From the NCBI GenBank assembly GCA_028875225.1, contig JAPPFB010000006.1, positions 1 through 35,150 on the forward strand: a stretch of DNA of 35,150 nt, read 5' to 3'. Under the pieces are notes generated by a model. It did not search any database and was not told where the DNA came from. It saw nothing but the letters and a program-made list of their open reading frames with translations. The DNA comes from Chloroflexota bacterium. Lineage in GTDB: Bacteria > Chloroflexota > Dehalococcoidia > Bin125. Shown here one piece after another: positions 6,208-14,055 of this stretch (positions are counted from its first letter, which is position 1; the number at the start of each line of letters is the position of its first letter). A program made the position numbers and the translations under genes.

Positions 6208-9084
6208 CTACGAGCAGCCGGAAGTCGCCCCGCAGTTCATACAGCGGAAGCAGGAGCCGGAGCGCACCATGATCGATCCGCACTCGGCGCACGGCGGCGC
6301 GTCCAATTGATTCTGAAATCCCGTTGTTGACGCATCATCGACGAGCGGCACCGTCGCCGGAGTCACCGGAGCCGGGCCAGCGTCCTCGTCGGCCAGCTTG
6401 ACTTCGTCCGGCGACATCGCCATCTGACCTTGCTTGGCGACCGAGTCTGATGAGTCGTCGGGCAGATACCTGGCGCCCATCCAGCGGAACACGTAGTCCA
6501 GGATCGAGTCGGCGTGAGGTATCTCTTTCGAGCGCGTCCATCCGCTGGGTTCGAAGCGCATGTGCGCGAACTTCTTGACCAGCGTCGACAGCGGCACGCC
6601 GGATTGCAGCGCCACCGATGTCAATGTGCCGACCGCGTCCATCAGCCCGGACACGGCCGAGCCTTCCTTCGAGATATGAACGAAGACCTCGCCCGGGCTG
6701 CCGTCGTCAAACTCACCGATCGTCATGTAGCCCTCGTGCTCGCCGATCGTGAACTTGTGCGTCAGCGCCTGGCGCTCATCAGGGAGTCGGTGACGACGGT
6801 ACGCCGGCGGCGATTGGGCGCTCTCGATCACGACGGGCGCATCACTCGGCAGCGACGGACCGGGAGCGGCTGTCGCAACTGAGGTCGTCTCGCCGGTTCG
6901 CTCGCCCGTCTCGAGCGGTTGAATTCGCTTCGAGTTGTCGCGGTAGATGGCGACCGCCTTGACGCCCAGTTTCCATGCGTCGACGTAAGTCTGCATGATC
7001 TCTTCGACGGTCGTGTGCTCGGGCACGTTGACCGTCTTCGACACCGCGCCGGAGAGGAACGGCTGCACCGCGCCGAGCATGCGGATGTGTCCGGATGGAG
7101 CGATGCTCCGCTGCCCCGCCTGCGCCTTGAAGGCGCAATCGAAGATCGCCAGATGCTCGCCGTTCAGATCGGTTGAGCCTTCGATCGTCCCGGTCTCGTC
7201 GATGTGTTTACCGATTCGTTCAATCGCATCCTCGGCATAGCCCAGGCGTCGCAGCGCCGCCGGCACCGTACGGTTGACAATTTTGAAGTATCCGCCGCCG
7301 GACAGGTTCTTGAACTTGACCAGCGAGATGTCCGGCTCGACGCCGGTCGTGTCGCAGTCCATCATGAATGCGATGGTGCCGGTCGGCGCCAGCACCGTGG
7401 CCTGCGCATTGCGATAGCCGTGCGCTTCGCCCAGTTCAACCGCCTGCCGCCAGGCGTCGTCGGCTGCCTGGCGAATGATGTCCGGCACCGCGGCCAGACC
7501 GTCGATCCGGCCGACCGCGGCCTGGTGTTTACGCATCACGCGCAGGAACGGCTCCCGGTTCGCGGCAAACTCGCTGAACGGTCCGATCCGCTCGGCGATT
7601 CGCGACGACTGCAGGTAGGCCTCGCCGGTCATCAGCGCGGTCACCGCTGCCGCCAAGGCTCGGCCGTCGACCGAGTCGTAGGGCAGTCCGCGAGCCATCA
7701 GCAGGGCGCCGAGGTTCGTGTAGCCGAGGCCCAACGGCCGGTACTTTTCCGAGTTCTCGCCGATCAGCGGCGACGGGTAGGACGCGTTCGAGACGAGGAT
7801 CTCCTGGGCCGTGATCATCACGCGGCAGGCGTGACGATAGGAGGCGACATCGAACTCGTGCGTCTCAAGATCGTAGAACTTGAGCAGGTTGAGCGAGGCC
7901 AGGTTGCAGGCCGTGTCGTCGAGGAACATGTACTCCGAGCACGGATTGGACGCGTAGATCCGATCAGTGTTCGAGCAGGTGTGCCAGTCGTTGATCACCG
8001 TGTCGAACTGCATGCCCGGATCGCCGCACTGATGCGTCGCCGCCGAGATGGCGCGAAGAATCTCTCGCGCCGGAATCTGTTCGATCACCTCACCCGTGAC
8101 GACCTCGCGGGTCGACCACATTCCGTTCGCCTCGACCGCCTGCATGAATTCGTCGGCCACGCGGACTGAGTGGTTGGCGTTCTGGAACGAGACCGACGAA
8201 TACGCATCGCCGTTGAGCGACCCATCGTACCCGGCGTCGATCAACGCCCAGGCTTTGCGCTCCTCGTCCGCCTTGCAGTTGATGAACTCAATCACATCGG
8301 GGTGATCAGCGTCGAGGATGATCATCTTCGCTGCGCGGCGCGTTTTGCCGCCCGACTTGATCACGTTGGCGAACGCGTCGTAGCCGCGCATGAACGAAAC
8401 TGGGCCGGACGCTTTGCCGCCGCCGGTCAGCGATTCCTTGCTCGAGCGCAGGGTGGAGAGGTTCGAGCCGGTTCCGCTGCCCCACTTGAACAGCAGGGCC
8501 TCGCGCTTGGCCAGATCCATGATCGATTCCATCGAGTCCTCGACGGAGTTGATGAAGCAGGCCGAGCACTGCGGCGTCTCTTCGATGCCGACGTTGAACC
8601 AGACGGGCGAGTTGAACGCGGCGTACTGATTGATCAGCAGGTAGCGCAGTTCCTGGGAGAAGGCCGACGCCGCTGCGCCGTCGCTGAAGTAGCCGCCTTC
8701 GCGTCCCCAGCGCGTGATCGTCTCGACCACGCGATCGACGAGCGTCTTCATCGACGTCTCACGCTGCGGCGTTCCCGCTTCGCCCCAGAAGTACTTCGAG
8801 GCGACGATGTTGGTCGCCGTCTGCGACCAGAACGAGGGCGTCTCGATGTCGGTCTGCTCGAAGATCGTGTCGCCGGTGTCGGAGGTGATCGCAGCGGTTC
8901 GGTAGGTCCACTCGATCTGCCCGTAGACGTCATCGCCGGGCTGGGTGAAGTGCCGACCAATCAACGGTTCGCGAACGACGCGAGCGGCAGGCAAAGTGGC
9001 AGCGTGCTCCTCAACAGCGGAGTCGCCGGCGAACGCGGCGGTCGCTTCATCTGCAACGTCTGAGTGGTCGTCAGCGCGAGTCAT
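6208..9084 (-). CDS. nrdJ: Adenosylcobalamin-dependent (class II) ribonucleoside-diphosphate reductase
   Basis: NrdJ reduces ribonucleotides to deoxyribonucleotides using a cobalamin-generated thiyl radical, without oxygen or a small subunit. The 958-residue protein shows the active-site region CSACFINSVEDSMESI, the substrate loop GSGTGSNLSTLR, and NPCSEYMFLDDTACNLASLN with the Cys and Asn of the reductase centre. PTGTIAFMMDCDTTGVEPD follows. The C terminus has a ribbon (CAECG...CFRCMNCG) and a final GCS, a cysteine tail thought to help re-reduce the active site in this subfamily. AGGAG eight bases before the ATG supports the start. The MetE-like gene is divergent. No nrdAB or nrdDG is present, so this may be the only reductase, but that needs the genome. 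Confidence 0.97.
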   Translation of the reverse strand: MTRADDHSDVADEATAAFAGDSAVEEHAATLPAARVVREPLIGRHFTQPGDDVYGQIEWTYRTAAITSDTGDTIFEQTDIETPSFWSQTATNIVASKYFWGEAGTPQRETSMKTLVDRVVETITRWGREGGYFSDGAAASAFSQELRYLLINQYAAFNSPVWFNVGIEETPQCSACFINSVEDSMESIMDLAKREALLFKWGSGTGSNLSTLRSSKESLTGGGKASGPVSFMRGYDAFANVIKSGGKTRRAAKMIILDADHPDVIEFINCKADEERKAWALIDAGYDGSLNGDAYSSVSFQNANHSVRVADEFMQAVEANGMWSTREVVTGEVIEQIPAREILRAISAATHQCGDPGMQFDTVINDWHTCSNTDRIYASNPCSEYMFLDDTACNLASLNLLKFYDLETHEFDVASYRHACRVMITAQEILVSNASYPSPLIGENSEKYRPLGLGYTNLGALLMARGLPYDSVDGRALAAAVTALMTGEAYLQSSRIAERIGPFSEFAANREPFLRVMRKHQAAVGRIDGLAAVPDIIRQAADDAWRQAVELGEAHGYRNAQATVLAPTGTIAFMMDCDTTGVEPDISLVKFKNLSGGGYFKIVNRTVPAALRRLGYAEDAIERIGKHIDETGTIEGSTDLNGEHLAIFDCAFKAQAGQRSIAPSGHIRMLGAVQPFLSGAVSKTVNVPEHTTVEEIMQTYVDAWKLGVKAVAIYRDNSKRIQPLETGERTGETTSVATAAPGPSLPSDAPVVIESAQSPPAYRRHRLPDERQALTHKFTIGEHEGYMTIGEFDDGSPGEVFVHISKEGSAVSGLMDAVGTLTSVALQSGVPLSTLVKKFAHMRFEPSGWTRSKEIPHADSILDYVFRWMGARYLPDDSSDSVAKQGQMAMSPDEVKLADEDAGPAPVTPATVPLVDDASTTGFQNQLDAPPCAECGSIMVRSGSCFRCMNCGATSGCS

Positions 9085-9106
9085 GATCCGTTCTCCTGCA
9101 CTAGCA

Positions 9107-9112
9107 ATAGTA
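9107..9112 (-). promoter_or_regulatory. Possible -10 box for nrdJ
   Basis: TACTAT on the minus strand (9112 to 9107) lies just upstream of the AGGAG ribosome binding site of nrdJ. I find no good -35 hexamer at 16-18 bases, so this is a weak call. I searched the same interval for paired NrdR boxes and found none that convince. Confidence 0.3.
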
Positions 9113-9180
9113 GTACGTGTGTTCCCTGCATGTGGCGGTCCGATCTGCGAGAATCGCAGCCGTTATGTACAGACCGTTGG

Positions 9181-9300
9181 CAAGTGAAGACGAAGTCACT
9201 TGGGGCGGTCTCCCTCATCAATTGTTCAACAGAGTGAACAGCTGAGCAGCAAGTGTAGCTACTCTAGACGGAAATTGCATCCCTCCCGAGTTACCGAAGC
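9181..9300 (-). promoter_or_regulatory. Structured leader upstream of nrdJ, possibly cobalamin-riboswitch-like
   Basis: Read on the minus strand, this interval has, in order, CGGGAGGGATGCAATTTCC, GCTACACTTG, GATGAGGGAGACCGCCC and a perfect 7-bp hairpin (CAAGTGA 9181-9187 with TCACTTG 9196-9202). The order loosely recalls the GGGA / GGTG-AA-TCC / GCCACTG / B12-box layout of cobalamin riboswitches, but several conserved positions differ. A B12 switch that represses in the presence of B12 would be illogical on a B12-requiring enzyme. I treat it only as a structured region needing covariance testing. Confidence 0.2.
9223..9240. promoter_or_regulatory. Perfect inverted repeat TGTTCA-N6-TGAACA
   Basis: TGTTCA (9223-9228) and TGAACA (9235-9240) form an exact 18-bp dyad in the nrdJ/MetE-like divergent region. 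It may be a hairpin loop of the nrdJ leader or an operator for a dimeric repressor acting on both genes. I do not match it to a known regulator: the half-sites are in the opposite order from MetR sites. Confidence 0.4.
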
Positions 9301-9361
9301 CAAAAGTCTCTCCGGCTGCGAAGCTCGACTGCGTGACGTCAGAGGTCATCCGACCCACGGG

Positions 9362-9367
9362 TACACT
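9362..9367 (+). promoter_or_regulatory. Possible -10 box for the MetE-like gene
   Basis: TACACT lies about 60 bases before the GTG start and ahead of its AGGAGG. A matching -35 at 17 bases is not evident. It is the best -10 candidate on the plus strand in this gap. Confidence 0.3.
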
Positions 9368-9428
9368 AAGTCCGCCCGCCCGGCTCACGCGCGTAAGCGC
9401 CAACAACTCCACAGGAGGCGTTGAGGAC

Positions 9429-10490
9429 GTGGACGCTCCCATCCATCTACCGCTCCTGCCCTGCGGCATTGGCTCGACTCGCCACACCGACGCGGCCGAA
9501 GCGGTCGCTGAAGTGCTCGAGGACTACTGGCGGCTCCCGTTCTGGCCCCAGTTGCCGAACCGCACGCCCGAGGAACAGATGATCCCACAGACGGCGCTCT
9601 CCCTGCCCGGCGCCGCCTGGGATGGCGAGTTCCTCACCTGGTCGGGTTCGCTGTCGGACGACGACATCGCCAACGCCGGTCTTCCTCCCCGAGAACGAGC
9701 CGCCGGCCTCTACGAACTGCTGGAGCGGCTCCCTGAGGTTCCCGAAGAGCGCAAGTCGAAAGTCGTCAAGGGGCAAATCATCGGACCGCTGACGTTGTCT
9801 CGTTGGTCGCGAGACAGGTCTGGCTGCGCTCCTCACGAGGACCTGGAGACCCTGGAGCGACTGGCGTCCTGGCTCGGCGCCGCCGCCGCCGAACAGGCGC
9901 GCGTCTTCCAGCGGCTTGGCTATCAGGCGATCATCCTGTTCGATGAGCCGGAACTGGCCTCGGTCGGGGAACCGTCGATCCCATTGCCCTGGCGCGAAGT
10001 GGCGCCGGTGTTGCGAGCCGCGATCGAACCGGTCCAGCGGATCGGCGCCCTGGCCGGCATTCACTGCTGCGCCGCGCCAAACTGGACTCGAGTCCTCGAC
10101 GCGCGGCCCAATCTGATCCATTTCGACGCACGCGAGGGACACGTCGAGGACGTGATCGAGCATCACCGCGCCGTCCGCGAGCATGTCGCCCGAGGCGGCT
10201 ACCTCGGCTGGGGACTCTGGCCGACCGATGGTCGAGGGCCGACGCCCTTCGAATCGAAGGAGATGCAGTACTTCCTGGCAAACAAGGCGCGCGATCTTTC
10301 CTTCGTCGACGCCTCCGTCGGCCTGATCTTCAAGCGCTCGATGCTGACCGGCGTCTGCGGCGGCGCCGGGCTCGACGCCGCAACCGAGCGCCAGGTGGCG
10401 CGCGACCTTGAAGAGCTGTCGATGGGCATTCGGCACCGCTATTGGATTGCCGCGACGACCGATGTCGATCCGGATTCGCCCCTGACCTGA
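9429..10490 (+). CDS. MetE/UROD-like single-barrel protein
   Basis: The product has 353 residues if it starts at GTG 9429, which has AGGAGG ten bases upstream; the open frame continues to 9333 but without a ribosome binding site. The sequence reads as one TIM barrel of the cobalamin-independent methionine synthase (MetE) C-terminal type. It opens with LPCGIGSTRHTD, has KGQIIGPLTLS, ILFDEPEL and a candidate zinc site HCC at residues 212-214, and ends with GVCGG, with Cys310 as a possible third ligand. Full MetE is about 750 residues with two barrels, so this is a core-type homolog. It could transfer methyl groups to homocysteine, or act on another thiol. It is divergent from B12-dependent nrdJ. 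Confidence 0.75.
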   Translation: MDAPIHLPLLPCGIGSTRHTDAAEAVAEVLEDYWRLPFWPQLPNRTPEEQMIPQTALSLPGAAWDGEFLTWSGSLSDDDIANAGLPPRERAAGLYELLERLPEVPEERKSKVVKGQIIGPLTLSRWSRDRSGCAPHEDLETLERLASWLGAAAAEQARVFQRLGYQAIILFDEPELASVGEPSIPLPWREVAPVLRAAIEPVQRIGALAGIHCCAAPNWTRVLDARPNLIHFDAREGHVEDVIEHHRAVREHVARGGYLGWGLWPTDGRGPTPFESKEMQYFLANKARDLSFVDASVGLIFKRSMLTGVCGGAGLDAATERQVARDLEELSMGIRHRYWIAATTDVDPDSPLT

Positions 10491-10508
10491 CGGCGCTGTC
10501 GCGACCAG

Positions 10509-11510
10509 CTAGCTGTATCGCTCCAGGAACTCCAGCATCAGCCGGTTGACGTCCTCTGCCCCTTCCTGCTGGACCCAGTGACCGCAGTCGGGCAGGTACA
10601 TGAGTTCGAACGGACCGGCAAACAGATCGTCCATGCCTTCCGTGAGTTCCTTGCCCAGGGCGGTGTCGCGTTCGCCCCAGATCAGCAGCGTTGGCGCGAC
10701 GATCTCCGGAAACTCAGTCGCGCCGACGTTTGATGACCCAAGGACGCTGTCCAGTACCTGGCCCAGGACCGGGAACTGGGTCACCAGGCGTGCGCGAGAC
10801 TCCTGAGCTCCAGCCCGCACAGCTGCGCGATAGAAGTGCAGCGGTCCGCTGAGCCCATGCTGTGCGGCGGCTCGCCGATACTCCTCCATCACCTCGGCCG
10901 GAAATGCCTCTGGATGACCGGCGGTATCGCGGAACAACCAGCCAATGCGCTCATAGTCGTTCGTCGCCAACCAACGCTCCGGCAACATGGGAATCTGAAA
11001 GACAAACATGTACCAGGAACGGCCGATTTGACGAACGTTGGGCCGGGAGCCGAACGCCTCGGCCATGCGCTCAGGATGCGGCGCATTCATCACGATCAAT
11101 CGCTCGACGGACGCGGCATAATCCATCGCGAACTTCCAGGCCACTGCGCCCCCCCAGTCGTGACCGACGATCACCGCCCGTTGGCGTCCGAAGTGCAAAA
11201 TGAGCCGCTTGACGTCCTCGGTCAACAGGTCCATCCGATAGTCGCGAATGTCCGAGGGCGCGTCCGAGAGGTTGTACCCGCGTAGATCCGGCGCCACAAC
11301 CCAGTAGCCCGCCGCGGCCAGCGCCGGCATCTGCAACCGCCACGACCACCAGAACTCGGGGAACCCATGCAGCAGGACGGCGAGCGGCGCGTCTTCCGGA
11401 TTCGATTCGGGTCGCATCTCGGCGTAGTGCAGCCGGACGCCGTTGGCCCCGTCGGCGAACCCGTGCGTCCAGGGACCCTGGGGCTGCGTATCCGTCGAAG
11501 GATCGCTCAT
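10509..11510 (-). CDS. Alpha/beta hydrolase, epoxide-hydrolase type (1 of 2)
   Basis: A 333-residue alpha/beta hydrolase with all landmarks of epoxide hydrolases: HGFPEFWWSWR (oxyanion loop), nucleophile Asp in VGHDWGGAV, a helical cap with Tyr and Trp, catalytic acid in IWGERDTAL, and His in DCGHWVQQEG. Asp at the nucleophile elbow followed by WGG favours epoxide hydrolase over esterase (Ser) or fluoroacetate dehalogenase (HDRGG). It overlaps the upstream paralog by four bases and shares the GHWVQQE ending, so the pair arose by duplication. It converges on the MetE-like gene, with 18 bp between stops. The substrate is unknown. Confidence 0.9.
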   Translation of the reverse strand: MSDPSTDTQPQGPWTHGFADGANGVRLHYAEMRPESNPEDAPLAVLLHGFPEFWWSWRLQMPALAAAGYWVVAPDLRGYNLSDAPSDIRDYRMDLLTEDVKRLILHFGRQRAVIVGHDWGGAVAWKFAMDYAASVERLIVMNAPHPERMAEAFGSRPNVRQIGRSWYMFVFQIPMLPERWLATNDYERIGWLFRDTAGHPEAFPAEVMEEYRRAAAQHGLSGPLHFYRAAVRAGAQESRARLVTQFPVLGQVLDSVLGSSNVGATEFPEIVAPTLLIWGERDTALGKELTEGMDDLFAGPFELMYLPDCGHWVQQEGAEDVNRLMLEFLERYS

Positions 11511-12406
11511 TGCGCCGGGGTCTCAGCGGCTTCGCTCACCAGGAAATCCAGCATTGCCGCAGTGACCTCGTCGGGCTGCTCCTGCTGCACCCAGTGACCG
11601 GCGTTGTCGATCACCACGGTCCGCAGGTCGTCGACCCGCTCTGCGGCCTCTTCCATGAACGGAAGCCGAACGGCGCGATCTTCCCGTCCCCAGATGAACT
11701 GCGTCGGACAGGCAATTCGTTCGTTGCGATCGGCCCAGGTCAGGAACCAGTCCGGCCAATAGATCGAGCGGTAGTACTTCATAGCAGACGACAGCGCCTT
11801 CGGCTGCTTCAGCGCCTCGGCGAAGATCTCAATGTCCTCGTCGGTGAATGCGTCGTTGTTGGCGGCCACACCCGAGAAGACGTTCCTCGTCGTCTGATCG
11901 ATGTCGGACCAGCTGCGCCGTTCCGCCAGGCCCGGCACCTGCATCATCAGGGCATACAGGTTGTTCGGATAGTTTCGCCGACCCCAGTACCACGACCTGA
12001 TCAGTGGGGCGTTCATCACGATCAGGCGGTCGCAGGCCGCGGGGTAATCGATCGGAAACTGCAGGGCGATGACCCCGCCCCAGTCATGGCCGACCACCGT
12101 GGCCGATTCTTCACCCAGGGCACGGATGATCCCGCGCACATCCTTGGTCAGTGTCTTGATGTCGTAGCCGCCGCGGGGTTTGTCCGAGAGGTTGTAGCCG
12201 CGCAGATCGGGCGCCACGACCCGGAATCCCGCAACAGCCAGTGGTCCGATTTGAAATCGCCAGGAGTACCAGTGCTCGGGAAATCCGTGCAACAGCAAGA
12301 CCAGGGGCCCCTCGCCCTGAGACACATAGTGCAGGCGGACGCCATTGGTCGTGAGGTAGTCGTGGGTCCAGCCGTCCGCATCGAAACCAGTCTGTTCGGC
12401 GCTCAT
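11507..12406 (-). CDS. Alpha/beta hydrolase, epoxide-hydrolase type (2 of 2)
   Basis: This 299-residue paralog of the following gene has HGFPEHWYSWRFQ, nucleophile Asp in VGHDWGGVIALQF, FIWGREDRAV with the catalytic acid, and the His in AGHWVQQEQP. GGAG six bases before the ATG supports the start. The stop overlaps the next start (ATGA), so both are made from one message that may begin at the M23 peptidase gene 49 bp upstream. Family members convert epoxides to vicinal diols in the cytoplasm. Two divergent copies suggest different substrates. Confidence 0.9.
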   Translation of the reverse strand: MSAEQTGFDADGWTHDYLTTNGVRLHYVSQGEGPLVLLLHGFPEHWYSWRFQIGPLAVAGFRVVAPDLRGYNLSDKPRGGYDIKTLTKDVRGIIRALGEESATVVGHDWGGVIALQFPIDYPAACDRLIVMNAPLIRSWYWGRRNYPNNLYALMMQVPGLAERRSWSDIDQTTRNVFSGVAANNDAFTDEDIEIFAEALKQPKALSSAMKYYRSIYWPDWFLTWADRNERIACPTQFIWGREDRAVRLPFMEEAAERVDDLRTVVIDNAGHWVQQEQPDEVTAAMLDFLVSEAAETPAQ

Positions 12407-12455
12407 GACAATCTCCGCCCCTGGGAGGCAACTCGGTACGGCCCTGGGGTCCGAA

Positions 12456-13775
12456 TCAGTTCAGCCAGGCCAACGGGTTGACCGCTTGACCGTCGATGAT
12501 GATTTCAAAGTGTAGATGCGCGCCTGAGGAGTTCCCGGTGTTGCCCACCGTGCCGATGAAGGCGTTCGCCTGTACCCATTCCCCTTCGCGGACCCAGATG
12601 GCGTCGAGATGCGCATATCGCGACCGGTAGCCGCCGCCGTGGTCAATCTCGATCCAGTTGCCGTACGAGGGGTCCCATGTCGCCACGGTCACTTGCCCCG
12701 CCGCCGTCGAGCCCACGATGGTGCCCACCGCCGCGACGAAATCGACGCCCGTGTGGTAGCCAACCGAGTTCGCCCGAGGCGTCCCGAACAGGTCGCTGAT
12801 CTTGTCGTATCCCAACGGCCAGAGGAAGTCGGGTACCGACCACACCGCAGCACCCTGGCTACTACCCACGCCCGTCGTCACAGCGCTACCCGAGGCCACC
12901 GAAGCGGATCCATGAACGAGCAACAGCTGCTGACCGGCAAAAATCTGGTCAGGACTGGAAATGCCGTTCGCGGGATAGGCCAAAGTCGCATCCAGGCTGG
13001 CCTGGAAGTTCTCAACCAGGAAATCGAGGTTGTCCCCGGGCTGGACGGTGTACACCAGACCGTCGACCGCCGGCAGCGTCAACGACTGTCCGACGGTCAA
13101 CAGATTGGGGTCGTAGACGTCGAAGTTGTTGAACAGGACCGTGGCCTCTTGCAGGCCGAAGCGATCGGCGATGCTTGACGCCGTATCGCCCTGTTCAATC
13201 ACGTAGCTGAATGACACGGGCAACTGCGCGCCGGCGTGGAGGCCCAGATACTGCCGGATCCGCGCAGCCGGATCGTCAAGCGCGACCACTTCGGCGGCGG
13301 CCGCCGAGGTCTCGACGGAGCTACCAGCATCGACCGGAGCCGCCGCGTCCGAAATCGTCTCGGTTGACGTCGAGATCGCTCCAGAAGTGACAGGTTCCGC
13401 GGCAGCTGTGCTGGATATTGAAGGTCTGACGGTTGGCTCGGCGCTTGATGTCGTTGACGTCGATTCGGCCGCCAGGACCGGCTCTGTACCTCTGGATGTC
13501 TCTGTGGAATCAGCAGTCGCGGTCGGTGGGGCAACCGGAGTGACGGTGCGCTGAATGCTCGCGGTTTCGACGGGCGGCGGGATGATGACCGGCAAGGAAA
13601 CCTGTGAAGACAACCGGAAATCGAAGATCACGGCTGAGATCGCGACCAGCGTCGCTGCGACGACGATCACGAACGACCATTGTTGGCCTGTGCTCTCCGT
13701 GCGCTGAGTCGGACTCTCGACCAGGGCCCAACCGCCCAACCGACTGCTCAGCGGCGCCGCAGACAGCCTTAGCAT
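12456..13775 (-). CDS. Membrane-anchored LysM / M23 peptidoglycan peptidase
   Basis: The 439-residue protein has a single N-terminal membrane helix (about residues 33-53, SFVIVVAATLVAISAVIF), a Ser/Thr/Ala-rich linker of about 100 residues, two LysM-type repeats (YVIEQGDTASSIADRFG; YTVQPGDNLDFLV) and a C-terminal M23 domain. Zinc ligands of the LytM/M23 fold are visible: HTGVD, and HLHFE near the end. M23 enzymes cut peptide cross-bridges in peptidoglycan or activate amidases, and LysM binds glycan. The predicted location is the outer face of the membrane. It faces the sirtuin unit divergently across a 145-bp gap that holds the plus-strand promoter. Confidence 0.92.
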   Translation of the reverse strand: MLRLSAAPLSSRLGGWALVESPTQRTESTGQQWSFVIVVAATLVAISAVIFDFRLSSQVSLPVIIPPPVETASIQRTVTPVAPPTATADSTETSRGTEPVLAAESTSTTSSAEPTVRPSISSTAAAEPVTSGAISTSTETISDAAAPVDAGSSVETSAAAAEVVALDDPAARIRQYLGLHAGAQLPVSFSYVIEQGDTASSIADRFGLQEATVLFNNFDVYDPNLLTVGQSLTLPAVDGLVYTVQPGDNLDFLVENFQASLDATLAYPANGISSPDQIFAGQQLLLVHGSASVASGSAVTTGVGSSQGAAVWSVPDFLWPLGYDKISDLFGTPRANSVGYHTGVDFVAAVGTIVGSTAAGQVTVATWDPSYGNWIEIDHGGGYRSRYAHLDAIWVREGEWVQANAFIGTVGNTGNSSGAHLHFEIIIDGQAVNPLAWLN

Positions 13776-13860
13776 GCCGCGAACCTGGACTGAAACATCA
13801 GGCTATGCGCTGTCCACATGACATCGGCAGTTTAACGCAGTCCGGGCGTCCCGGAGGGCC

Positions 13861-13889
13861 GTGACAATCGGCGAAAAATCAGCTACCAT
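13861..13889 (+). promoter_or_regulatory. Sigma-70-type promoter ahead of the leader ORF and sirtuin
   Basis: GTGACA (13861-13866) and TACCAT (13884-13889) are separated by exactly 17 bases. This is the best consensus promoter I find in the window. The predicted transcript starts near 13896, just before the strong AGGAGG of the leader ORF at 13921. Confidence 0.6.
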
Positions 13890-13920
13890 GACGGCGGTTG
13901 GGAACAGAGAGGAGGAATTG

Positions 13921-13986
13921 ATGCGCAAGCTGAACATTCACCTCGTCTTTGGAGTACTTCAAGTCGACCGTCCAGGCTCCCGTTAG
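13921..13986 (+). CDS. 21-codon leader ORF
   Basis: The ORF starts with ATG, encodes 21 residues (MRKLNIHLVFGVLQVDRPGS followed by R) and ends in TAG. It is preceded by AGGAGG with ideal spacing, stronger than the binding site of the sirtuin gene itself, and by the promoter at 13861-13889. The peptide has no obvious run of one amino acid as in amino-acid attenuators. A different frame continues from TTG 13949 (EYFKSTVQAPVREP...) to a CPTC, so a frameshift or recoding event could join the first nine residues to a longer product of about 60 residues. Translation is likely, but the role is unknown. Confidence 0.5.
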   Translation: MRKLNIHLVFGVLQVDRPGSR

Positions 13987-14011
13987 GGAGCCGAAGGCAC
14001 AGAAGAAGATG

Positions 14012-14029
14012 CGCCCCCGAGAGGGGGCG
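14012..14029 (+). terminator. GNRA-capped hairpin between leader ORF and sirtuin
   Basis: CGCCCCC (14012-14018) pairs perfectly with GGGGGCG (14023-14029) around a GAGA loop. Only a weak T-containing sequence follows, so it is not a classical intrinsic terminator. Its place between the leader ORF and the sirtuin start suggests attenuation or RNA stabilisation. Confidence 0.4.
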
Positions 14030-14055
14030 TTGTCGTATGTGATGGATGATGGCCC

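Noticed and set aside
7204-9063. Two long plus-strand open frames opposite nrdJ
   Set aside because: Both lie antisense to conserved NrdJ motifs and show the Arg/Ala/Gly/Val bias of shadow frames.
9085-9180. NrdR boxes upstream of nrdJ
   Set aside because: No pair of ACACWATAT-type boxes with helical spacing could be found; only weak half-matches near 9115-9125.
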